Assembly: GCA_025084515.1 (NCBI GenBank)
Contig: JAJAGP010000244.1
Location: 317,027-381,026, forward strand
Length of the DNA: 64,000 nt
From: Ancistrus triradiatus
Taxonomy: Eukaryota; Chordata; Actinopteri; Siluriformes; Loricariidae
Direction: 5' to 3'
Positions 58,501 through 64,000 of the stretch are shown here, in pieces. The notes under the pieces were generated by a model. That model was not told the DNA's origin. It ran no database searches and saw only the letters and a list, made by a program, of their open reading frames with translations. Within the stretch, counting starts at the first letter, position 1. Every line of letters begins with the position of its first letter. The position numbers were made by a program, and so were the translations under genes.

Positions 58501-61500
58501 GGTCCTTTTTGAGTATTGGGCCTCCCAGGTTTCTTCCTGAACTAGGGAGTTTTTCCTTGCACACGTAGCCCTAGGCTTGCTCAATTTGGGATTGGACGTA
58601 GTTATTAGGCGATAATCTAAACTTAAACTAAACTTCTCTAACATAACACTTTTCTTTTAAACCAAACAAGTTCGATTTGTTTCATTTCATCCACAAACAT
58701 GCTTCAATACCTTCTGGCTTGTCCACATGATCTTTAGCAAACTGCAGACGAGCAGCAAGTTCTTTTTGGAAAGACTGGCTTCCTCCTTGCAACCCTGCCA
58801 TGCACACATTGGTTGTCAAGTGTTCTTCTGATGGTGAAACATTACACATTAGCCATGTGAGAGGGACCTTCAGATGCTTAGAAGTTACCCGGGGACTCCC
58901 TTTGTGACCTCGCCAACTATTACCACGTCGTGCTATTGGAGTGATCATTGTTGGTCGACCACTCCTGGGGAGGGTAACAAATGGTTGAATTTCCTTGAAT
59001 GCACACAGTCTGTATGAATGTGGATTGGTGGAGTCCAACCTCTTTAGAGATGGTTTTGTAACCTTTTTCAGCCTGATGAGCATCAACAACTCTTTTTCTG
59101 AGGTTCTCAGAAATCTTCTTTGTTCGTGCCATGATACACTTCCACAAACGTGTTGTGAAGAGCAGACTTTGATAGAACCCTGTTCTTTAAATAAAACAGG
59201 GTGCCCACTCACAACTGTCATCCCACTGATTGAAAACACGTGATTCTAAATTCACCTTCAAATTAACTGCTAATCCTAGAGGTTCACATACTTTTGCCAC
59301 TCACTAATATGTAATATTGGATCATTTTCCTCAATAAATAAATGACAATAAATGATAAGTATAATATTTGTGTCTCATTTGTTTAACTGGGTTCTCTTTA
59401 TCTACTTTAAGGATTTGTGTGAAAATCTGATGATGTTTTAGGTCATATTTATGCAGAAATATAGAAAATTCTAAAGGGTTCACAAACATTCACGCACCAA
59501 TGTAGAAGTGGTGGAAAGCTTTTGTGTACTTGTATCAATTACTAACAACAAAGAATCCAGCACTCCAGTTTAAAAAAGATTTTCACAGATATTGATGTGT
59601 CTCTCCAGGTGATGGTCTTTTCGGTTCTATTTTATGGATGTGAAAGCTAGATAATAAAATAATGTGACAGGAAAATATTAATGCTTTTGACCTTTAGTAC
59701 TTTGGTGAGTACATAGGTTGACAAAACAACAAATGGATCAAATCAAACCTCACCTTTCTCTCTTGAATATACATAATAATACCCAAACAAGTGTGTATTT
59801 CTGACCTTCCTATAATTGTCACTGTTACCAAAGTTTCGTGATGCAAACAGAGGTTGATGAGGATGACAACAGATATACATTTTTCTAGTGTTACCCTTAA
59901 ATGTCCTCTGGAGCTCAAATACATGATTTTAAATGATGAACTTCTCCTGGATGGTTGATTGTGAATTTCATTACCTTTCATGTCATTAAATGCATTTTTC
60001 CATTTAAAACAGTGATTTTAGAACTACTTTAAACAACTACTTCAAGGATTTGGGAAGTCTAACATCTTAACTCAAAGGTTGTGTTATTCTTTAAGTGTAA
60101 CATCTTTGGGGATGGAGGGATCCCTAGAATAAAGTTTTGCATTTATTTGCATTAATATTATTTGTTTATGTTTATTAGCAGTTGGATAACTGAGCTGCTA
60201 GTATGGGATGACAGAAGGGCATAGTGCATTTTCTGTATTGCATATACATTAATATGTAATTATATAAAGTGTTAAGCATCACAGATGTTCACATGCCATA
60301 TTGTATTTTATTGGATATTTAAAATAAAATACCCATTCATTGGGTATTAAAATGTAAAGTACTCATTAACTTCAAGAGAAACTTGTGAAGACCTGTATAT
60401 AGACTTGGAAGAACCTATAAAATAGTTTTATAGCCCAGTATATGCTATATGAAAAACATAAAACAGATTGTTTTGAGGTAGAACTGACATTGCGTACTGG
60501 ACAAGATGCTTCATTATTTTATTCAGGCTTGATAGAAATCAGCTTTTTTTAGAGTAAAAATCATTTTCATCTCTCATTCACTGATTAATCTGATGGTAAT
60601 GCACTGGTACAGTCACTGCAACATAACAACTTGACTGATTGCTTTTTATTTTGTTTACCCACAGAAAAGATAACCAAATATTGTGATGAATCTGGTAATT
60701 GGGTACACAACCCCTCTTTAAACAGTACCTGGGTACAGTGTCTCGAGCACTCAAAGGACAAACTTAAGGTAATAGATTTTCAATTGTTTTCTTTCATTTA
60801 TTTCAGCCATAACATTAAAACCACTGACAGGTAAATTGAATAACATTGAAAATATGATGCTCTGGGAAAGGTTTCACTGGGAAGCCTTGGGTCTTGACAT
60901 TTATGTCAAAGTTAATTTGACACATACCACCTTACTAAACATTGCTGCAGACAAACATTGCTACTACACCCTTCCATAGCAATGCCATGCCCTACACGAA
61001 GTGGCCTCTTTCATTAGGATAAATGCACCCTCCAAAAAATCTTTCAGGAATGGCTTGAGAAATGTAACAGTGAGTTAAAGTGTTGACATGGAAAACTTCC
61101 ACAGATCTCAGTCAGGGATGTCATCTCTGGGATGTGCTGGACAAACAAGTCCGATCCATGGAGGCCCCACCTTGCAGCTTACAGGACCAAAAGAATCTGC
61201 TGCTAACATCTTGGTACCAGATACCACGGGACACCTTCAAATATATTGTGGAGTTCAAGCCTCAGGGAGTCAGAGCATACGCAGCACAAGAGATATTGAG
61301 ATGTACTACACAATATTAGGCAGGTGGTTTTAATGGTAGGGCTGATCGGTGTATATCAGTCAGTTACAGCTGTTTCTAATAAGTTTTCTTAATTGCAGAA
61401 GGGTTCCTCTTATGGTGAATTGGATGCGGAAGCAGTTTCCACAGTGGAGACTATGATTAGTCCTGTGACAAATCAGAAAGCAGAGGAGAGGAAGAAAATA

Positions 61501-63507
61501 ATTGATGGCCAATACAAATGCTTTGAGAAAATGAACAGAGATCCACCATACAACAAATCAGGTAGTAAAGGACACGCATTTACAAAGAACTGAAATGTGC
61601 AAAGGTTTAAAACTTTGACTTTGGCATTTCTTTACCATGACATGACATTGCTTAAATTAACTTTTGAAATTACTTTAACTTATCCTGACCTAACTATATC
61701 GTTTACTTTTAGCTGCAGTGCATAAATATGTGTTGGCTAGATTTGGTAATGTTTCTATTTGAACTTCAGGCCCATACTGTAATCGGACTTGGGATGGCTG
61801 GCTATGCTGGGATGACACAACTGCAGGAACATACACATCTCAAAACTGCCCCAACTATTTCCGTGATTTTGACCCAACAGGTAGGATCTTGCAGATTTAG
61901 TACAGATATGCATTGCCTAAATTACACAATACGTTCTTTGAAATTCAGATTTAGTATCCCAAGAATGAGATGGTCTAAATATGAAACATCCAAAATGTGA
62001 AACACATTTTTCACACCCATTTGTAGGCACCACAGAGATTGAGCTTGATGATGACCAATGACCAATGCAAGTCACGATTGCCAGTTGATTGGTGAAATAT
62101 AGTGAACATTGCAAGAGAAATCCCTGGCACCCTTTTGAGTCAAGAAGCGCTATCTTGAAAACGCACTCTGGCTGAGTCCAGGAGTGATACCCAGGTGCTG
62201 AAGTTTGAGCTAAACCAGGTGGAGCCATGGTAAGCTGGGAGACCTCCTGAGAGTCCCTGAACAGCTGGGATAAAGGTCTGCTGTTGAGACATTAGCCTGC
62301 TGATGGACCGTGGGATCGTTGCTATCTGTTGCTGCTGCCAACCCAGCAGCTGACCATGTGCTCCAATTGGGTCAGGAGCAGAACTAGCTTCTGTCGTTTC
62401 TGTAGAAATTATTTGTGTTGACTGGCAGAAATGGGAGGCGAACACAGAAAGCTGATTCAAGGAGATTTAATAAAAATACTGAGGAGCAGAGGCGCCGAAG
62501 AGCTGAGAGAAAACAGAATCCAAAATACAATCCAAAACCAGTCTTACCATGCAGACAAAACACTAGCAAAAATATACATTCCAAAAACAGTGCAGGGTTC
62601 AGACACAGGATCAGAACAACGAACGCTCAGTAATATGTGGAAACAATGTAAATTTGTGAAGAGTGTTTGGTGAATGTTATTTCATTGTCTGTGCGTGTGA
62701 TTAGCTGATGGGGAATCGGTGCGCATGATCAGTAAGTGGGCGAAACAGAACAAGGTAGTGAGTGACAGTCCAGGAGTGAGGCATGCTGGAGTCTGAAAGT
62801 GAGGAGAAAAAAGAATTTGACACTTAAATACCAGTATCGTGCTGTTTTAATCCACTGTGTGAGCATAATTTAAAACTCTGGGTGGTCCCCCCTACCCACT
62901 GTTGACACTAGAATGCATTTTCTTGCCATTGACAATAAAATGACTGACTGACATTTTTACTTCTTTAATTAGAAAAAGCCATAAAATATTGTGATGAGAC
63001 TGGAAACTGGTTTCGACATCCTGAGACAAACAGGACATGGTCCAACTACACACTCTGCATTGCCTATACCAAGGACAAGTTAAAGGTGGGTTTGCATTGC
63101 TCTTAAAGTTTTATCTTCGGATGGAGACTGACATGCATATTTTAAGAGCCAGGAGCATACTAAAATTAAACCTGTAGAGACTTCACAGACACCCAGACTG
63201 ATTTAAGCATACTTATATGTCTTGTTTTCTATAAATAGACACCTGGGATTATGTATGGCTTTTGGGAGTAGCATGAGAAAAGTTTTGGGAGGGTGTGTGG
63301 TTTCAATGAGCTAGGTTCATCCTTTTTGGCACACTGCTTTGCTCAGGGCTGTGTTATGAAAAATATACTGTTATCTGCTGAATTGAATCCTTTAGTGTTG
63401 TGTGTGTTTTTGCAGATGGCATACATTTTATACTACATGGCAATTGTCGGACATGCTTTGTCCATTGCATCCCTCCTCCTCTCTCTGGCCATATTCTTTT
63501 ATTTCAG
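43766..63507 (+). CDS. calcr: Calcitonin receptor, 5' part, two tandem HRM domains (partial gene)
   Basis: Class B GPCR at the plasma membrane that binds calcitonin-type peptides and, with RAMPs, amylin in tetrapods; it couples mainly to Gs. Eight coding exons are visible: signal peptide 43766-43810; HRM1 47736-47898, 48155-48262, 60665-60768; HRM2 61399-61561, 61770-61880, 62973-63085; TM1 63416-63507. All introns are GT..AG and all phases agree, giving about 299 residues to the end of TM1. Calcr rather than calcrl is favoured by KYCDE in both HRMs, RTWSNYT, and AYILYYMAIVGH at TM1 start; SIASLLLSL is shared with calcrl. The duplicated ectodomain roughly doubles its length. I recall multi-HRM calcitonin receptors reported in pufferfish. 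Remaining exons are beyond the window. Confidence 0.9.
45069..46536 (-). mobile_element. Tc1-C copy in calcr intron 1, right end lost
   Basis: Left terminus CAGTGGTGCTGAAAAGTTTG follows TA at 45067-45068. The right terminus runs to AAATATAGGAAATTCCAAA and then changes to an AT repeat; the last 30 or so bases of the terminal repeat are missing. It is the longest Tc1-C copy. Confidence 0.88.
45660..46210 (-). pseudogene. Tc1-C transposase in calcr intron 1
   Basis: Minus strand. The start region (ATGGCATAAACAAAGGAGAT) is at about 46208; HTH sequence has a frameshift near 46130. A 110-codon frame (45756-46088) carries YKWRKLKTIFTLPRSGQPTK, HESTIRRILNNN and VLWTNETKIELFGLK, where the first catalytic Asp (TDETKI or MDETKI elsewhere) is Asn. 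Sequence further left, to about 45300, encodes the rest out of frame. Confidence 0.8.
46538..46594. repeat. (AT)n microsatellite
   Basis: About 28 AT units, replacing the expected right end of the Tc1-C terminal repeat. It is followed by CAGTATGTATGAATATTTAG. Confidence 0.97.
46630..46760 (+). repeat. Possible SINE-like fragment
   Basis: Contains a B-box-like GGTTCAACTCC with upstream ACTGCAGTGACCC and downstream GGAGAGGCAGGTGGG. No second copy was found, so this is weak. Confidence 0.3.
47736..47898 (+). CDS. calcr: calcr HRM1 exon A
   Basis: 163 nt, phase 0 in and phase 1 out, after TTTATTACAG and before GTACTGG. It finishes the signal peptide (CVTTAGVAEPK) and starts HRM1 with MTESQYKCLELLSRDGTYNK, the match to the QYKC(Y/F) segment with the first conserved cysteine. 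Same length and phase as HRM2 exon A. A sequon N-K-T is formed at the junction. Confidence 0.88.
48155..48262 (+). CDS. calcr: calcr HRM1 exon B
   Basis: 108 nt (phase 1 to phase 1) between TTTTCAG and GTAGTA. With the carried G it reads DSHCSRFWDGWLCWDE, then AGTLASQSCPDYPMFDTT, the HRM core with cysteines 2-4 and the DGWLCWD signature. The usual glycosylation sequon of this segment (CNRTW) is CSRFW here. Confidence 0.9.
49039..50090 (+). pseudogene. Tc1-F transposase, disrupted
   Basis: Starts at ATG 49039 or 49042 (MPRSIEIQEQLGKKVIEIYQ), with an HTH region KVISKALGL followed by TGA in place of a codon, then ATVRAIIHKW-like sequence. Later parts include DPQDFWENILWTDESKL-like first catalytic Asp near 49505, VLQQDNDPKHTSKSS (second Asp) near 49765 and SPDLNPIEMLWQDLKKAVYA (Glu) near 49855. 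There are several frameshifts and stops (for example near 49330 and 49840). Confidence 0.85.
50092..50519 (-). mobile_element. Solo-LTR-like insert in Tc1-F
   Basis: 428 bp bounded by TGTCACGAC and CCCGTGACA, an inverted terminal pair with TG and CA ends. On the minus strand it has AATAAAATATGG near its 3' end, a plausible polyadenylation signal. No target duplication is evident (AATAT and GCCAT flank it), so a local deletion may have occurred. Confidence 0.6.
50755..50865 (+). repeat. SINE-like tail fragment
   Basis: GCTTAATCCTAGACAGGATC and GGCAGGAACAACCCTAGACA match the tail of the repeat at 11898-12000. Confidence 0.6.
50866..51488. other. No recognised gene; possible SINE-like part
   Basis: Sequence near 51300-51480 is GC-richer (GGAGGTCCAGTGGGTAACCC) with GATTCGTACCC, which may be a reversed tRNA-type box. 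Not assigned. Confidence 0.35.
51890..55776 (+). mobile_element. L2-clade LINE copy 1 (ORF2 and 3' UTR)
   Basis: Plus-strand L2-type non-LTR element with endonuclease, RT and a 3' UTR ending AAAAAGCGGCTATATAAATA then AATTGACTTGA. The 5' part before the endonuclease is short, so it is 5' truncated. Fragments of the same 3' UTR are at 1-484, 17925-18128 and 28832-28957. Confidence 0.88.
51990..54870 (+). pseudogene. L2 ORF2 (endonuclease and reverse transcriptase), disrupted
   Basis: ORF2 protein nicks target DNA and copies the element RNA. Endonuclease (51990-52700): LKLGLLNIRSLTNKA, LCLTETWIRPDEY, GRGGGI, VGDFNIHFDNE and HTLDLILT, all characteristic of the APE-type domain. Linker 52700-53280. 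RT (53500-54700): KQSGFRPHHSTETALI-like, DLSAVFDT, QGSVLGPLIYS-like and CYADDTQL with the two catalytic Asp at 54035. C-terminal part YKALHGLAPHYLSEL. There are several frameshifts and a stop after NSLKY at 52328. Confidence 0.88.
55777..58638 (+). mobile_element. L2-clade LINE copy 2, indel-rich
   Basis: Directly follows copy 1 in the same orientation, starting in the linker (GAGTGTGTAAATGAGCAAAT, LAPWYNDHTRTLKQ) and running through RT and 3' UTR to GATAATCTAAACTTAAACTA. Compared with copy 1 it shows one-base insertions or losses every few tens of bases, with fewer substitutions. The AATAAA-type tail is missing. Confidence 0.85.
58245..58480 (+). repeat. Three tandem copies of a ~75-bp 3' UTR segment
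   Basis: The segment with CATGACTTTAGTTCGCTC and CATACCCGGGCCACT is repeated three times with small changes; L2 copy 1 has it once (55480-55560). Confidence 0.7.
58640..59160 (-). pseudogene. Tc1-C transposase, N-terminal part of the split copy
   Basis: Minus strand. The start MARTKKISENLRKRVVDAHQ (59131) is followed by EKGYKTISKEVGLHQSTFIQ, the HTH domain, then frameshifts. The part at 58682-58900 carries QFAKDHVDKPEG and continues to the L2 junction before the first catalytic region. Confidence 0.8.
59505..60660. other. AT-rich 3' part of calcr intron 3
   Basis: No repeat or domain recognised. The last bases TTTTGTTTACCCACAG form the acceptor for HRM1 exon C. Confidence 0.5.
60665..60768 (+). 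CDS. calcr: calcr HRM1 exon C
   Basis: 104 nt (phase 1 to phase 0). With the carried G it reads EKITKYCDESGNWVHNPSLN, then STWVQCLEHSKDKLK, carrying cysteines 5 and 6 and sequon N-S-T. It is three residues shorter than HRM2 exon C between Trp and the last Cys (TWVQC against TWSNYTLC). It closes HRM1 in phase 0. Confidence 0.9.
60804..61352 (+). mobile_element. Tc1-G element, internally deleted
   Basis: Starts CAGCCATAACATTAAAACCA and ends TTAATGGTAGGGCTGATCGG, inverted termini. The interior keeps only the C-terminal third of the transposase region, including LWDVLDKQVRSMEAPPCSLQ and the ending TTQY. It fills most of the 630-bp intron between the two HRM cassettes. Confidence 0.85.
61399..61561 (+). 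CDS. calcr: calcr HRM2 exon A
   Basis: 163 nt, phase 0 to phase 1, acceptor TTAATTGCAG and donor GTAGTA. It codes KGSSYGELDAEAVSTVETMI, a linker, then KKIIDGQYKCFEKMNRDPPY, equivalent to the KKMMDAQYKC segment of tetrapod calcitonin receptors, with cysteine 1 of HRM2. Confidence 0.9.
61770..61880 (+). CDS. calcr: calcr HRM2 exon B
   Basis: 111 nt, phase 1 to phase 1. Reads GPYCNRTWDGWLCWDDTTAG, then TYTSQNCPNYFRDFDPT: cysteines 2-4, the conserved sequon N-R-T and the DGWLCWDD signature. Nearly identical in pattern to tetrapod CALCR. Confidence 0.93.
61881..62972 (+). other. calcr: calcr intron 6 with a possible LTR fragment
   Basis: 1.1-kb intron. At about 62430-62790 sequence such as GGAGATTTAATAAAAATACT and AACAACGAACGCTCAG resembles the end of a fish LTR, without boundaries. 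The acceptor is TTCTTTAATTAG. Confidence 0.5.
62973..63085 (+). CDS. calcr: calcr HRM2 exon C
   Basis: 113 nt, phase 1 to phase 0. Reads EKAIKYCDETGNWFRHPETN, then RTWSNYTLCIAYTKDKLK: cysteines 5-6, sequons N-R-T and N-Y-T, and the end of the ectodomain. The KYCDE and RTWSNYT features favour calcr over calcrl. Confidence 0.93.
63416..63507 (+). CDS. calcr: calcr TM1 exon
   Basis: 92 nt, phase 0 to phase 2, between TTTTTGCAG and GTAAGT. It codes MAYILYYMAIVGHALSIASL and LLSLAIFFYF, the first transmembrane helix of the receptor. The exon boundary at the end of TM1 is that of class B receptors. Confidence 0.93.
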
Positions 63508-63564
63508 GTAAGTTTATATACTGCCTTCCCAACATGTGAAATACCACCTGAAATTACATATCAT

Positions 63565-64000
63565 ATTTTTCGGACCATAAGGCGCACTTAAAATCCTTTA
63601 ACTTTCTCAAAAATCGATAGCGCACCTAAAAATGCGGTGCGCCTAATGTATGAATTAATTCTGGTTGTGCTTTCTGACCAAGAACCGATTGTAGATGGTA
63701 CACGGCGCTCATAAATCTGTCAAAATGTTTTAGCACGGCCTTGGTAAGTTACGGCCACTGTAGTGCGCAGCATCGCGGAGTAATACGGTATGTGCTTCAG
63801 CATTAGGGTACGTGCATTCATTCATTCATTTTCGAAGCGGATTTCAAACTCAACGCTATCAGTCACGTAGTACAGCATGGACATAGAGCAGCTGCAAGAG
63901 AATTCAACATTAACGAATCAATGATACGGAAGTGGAGGAAGCAAGAAGACGCCCTGCGCCAGGTAAAGACCAAACTGAGCTTTTGAGGGAACTTAAGAGT
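63565..64000 (+). mobile_element. Pogo-type element, 5' end
   Basis: A terminus with TTTTTCGGACCATAAGGCGC and internal copies of GCGCAC..AAAATGCGGTGCGCC starts a DNA element running off the right edge. From 63831 the frame reads FEADFKLNAISHVVQHGHRA, then AREFNINESMIRKWRKQE, a Brinker-type HTH found in pogo/Tigger transposases and POGK-like proteins. A stop follows soon (LSF then TGA), so it is likely dead or spliced. Confidence 0.65.

Larger units (their letters stand above)
51489..59502 (-). mobile_element. Tc1-C copy split by L2 sequence
   Basis: Pieces 51489-51889 and about 58640-59502 are adjacent parts of one Tc1-C element on the minus strand: the left stops at ACAGTGTTTTCCTTTCTTA and the right resumes with AACATAACACTTTTCTTTTA, exactly as the 41758 copy continues (42047-42068). 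The right terminus (CACGCACCAATG before TA) is intact; the left terminus is lost. Confidence 0.82.
48263..60664 (+). other. calcr: calcr intron 3, 12.4 kb, repeat-filled
   Basis: Splits the first HRM cassette. Contents in order: Tc1-F (48677-50708) with a solo LTR, a SINE-like tail (50755-50865), a Tc1-C copy (51489-59502) split by two L2 copies (51890-58638), and 1.1 kb of AT-rich unique sequence. The matching intron in the second cassette is 1.1 kb. Confidence 0.85.

Noticed and set aside
43766..63507. Assignment to calcrl (CGRP-receptor-like)
   Set aside because: SIASLLLSLAIFFYF resembles calcrl, but KYCDE, RTWSNYT and AYILYYMAIVGH are calcr-type; overall calcr fits better. Exons beyond the window would settle it.

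Overview
The window is vertebrate nuclear DNA from a teleost fish. Evidence is the spliced, AT-rich, single-copy background, a class B G-protein-coupled receptor gene with GT..AG introns, and a repeat load typical of ray-finned fish: at least seven Tc1/mariner-type families, L2-clade LINEs, tRNA-derived SINEs, Gypsy-type LTR elements and a pogo-type element. The repeat mix resembles otophysan fish such as catfishes, but the sequence alone does not fix the species. No prokaryotic gene, CRISPR array, rRNA or convincing free-standing tRNA gene is present.

Layout. 1-17.5 kb: intergenic DNA with an L2 3' end, SINE-like repeats, Tc1 families A (3846-5513), B (5936-7329, inside an older mariner-like E2 copy), C (8279-9331) and D (13086-14668), and a dead Gypsy pol block (10080-11545). 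17.5-29 kb: L2 tails, a SINE, then two defective LTR elements. The first (19506-24087) has an ATCTA target duplication, a gag remnant and a 27-bp codon-multiple array. The second (about 25029-28740) has a Tc1-B copy inserted in its 5' repeat. 30-43 kb: mariner-like E1 (30041-32680) holding two related LTR-like inserts, each with an 81-nt tRNA-like domain; another Tc1-B copy; then mariner-like E2 (36690-43055) holding an LTR element (37876-41563, TTTAC target duplication, 30-bp minisatellite) and a Tc1-C copy.

43.7-63.5 kb: the one clear host gene, the 5' part of a calcitonin-receptor gene (calcr), plus strand, running off the right edge. A signal-peptide exon is followed by two complete three-exon cassettes, each coding a six-cysteine hormone-receptor (HRM) domain, and then by the TM1 exon. 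Both cassettes begin and end in phase 0 with the same internal phases, so the ligand-binding ectodomain is duplicated in tandem. The intron inside the first cassette is 12.4 kb and holds Tc1-F with a solo LTR, and a Tc1-C copy split by two L2 copies. The small intron between the cassettes is mostly a deleted Tc1-G element. The window ends in the 5' part of a pogo-type element with a Brinker-type HTH.

Most repeat open reading frames are decayed. Parts of two regions (about 39.2-40.8 kb and 55.8-58.6 kb) carry so many single-base length changes that consensus error should be considered beside biological decay.
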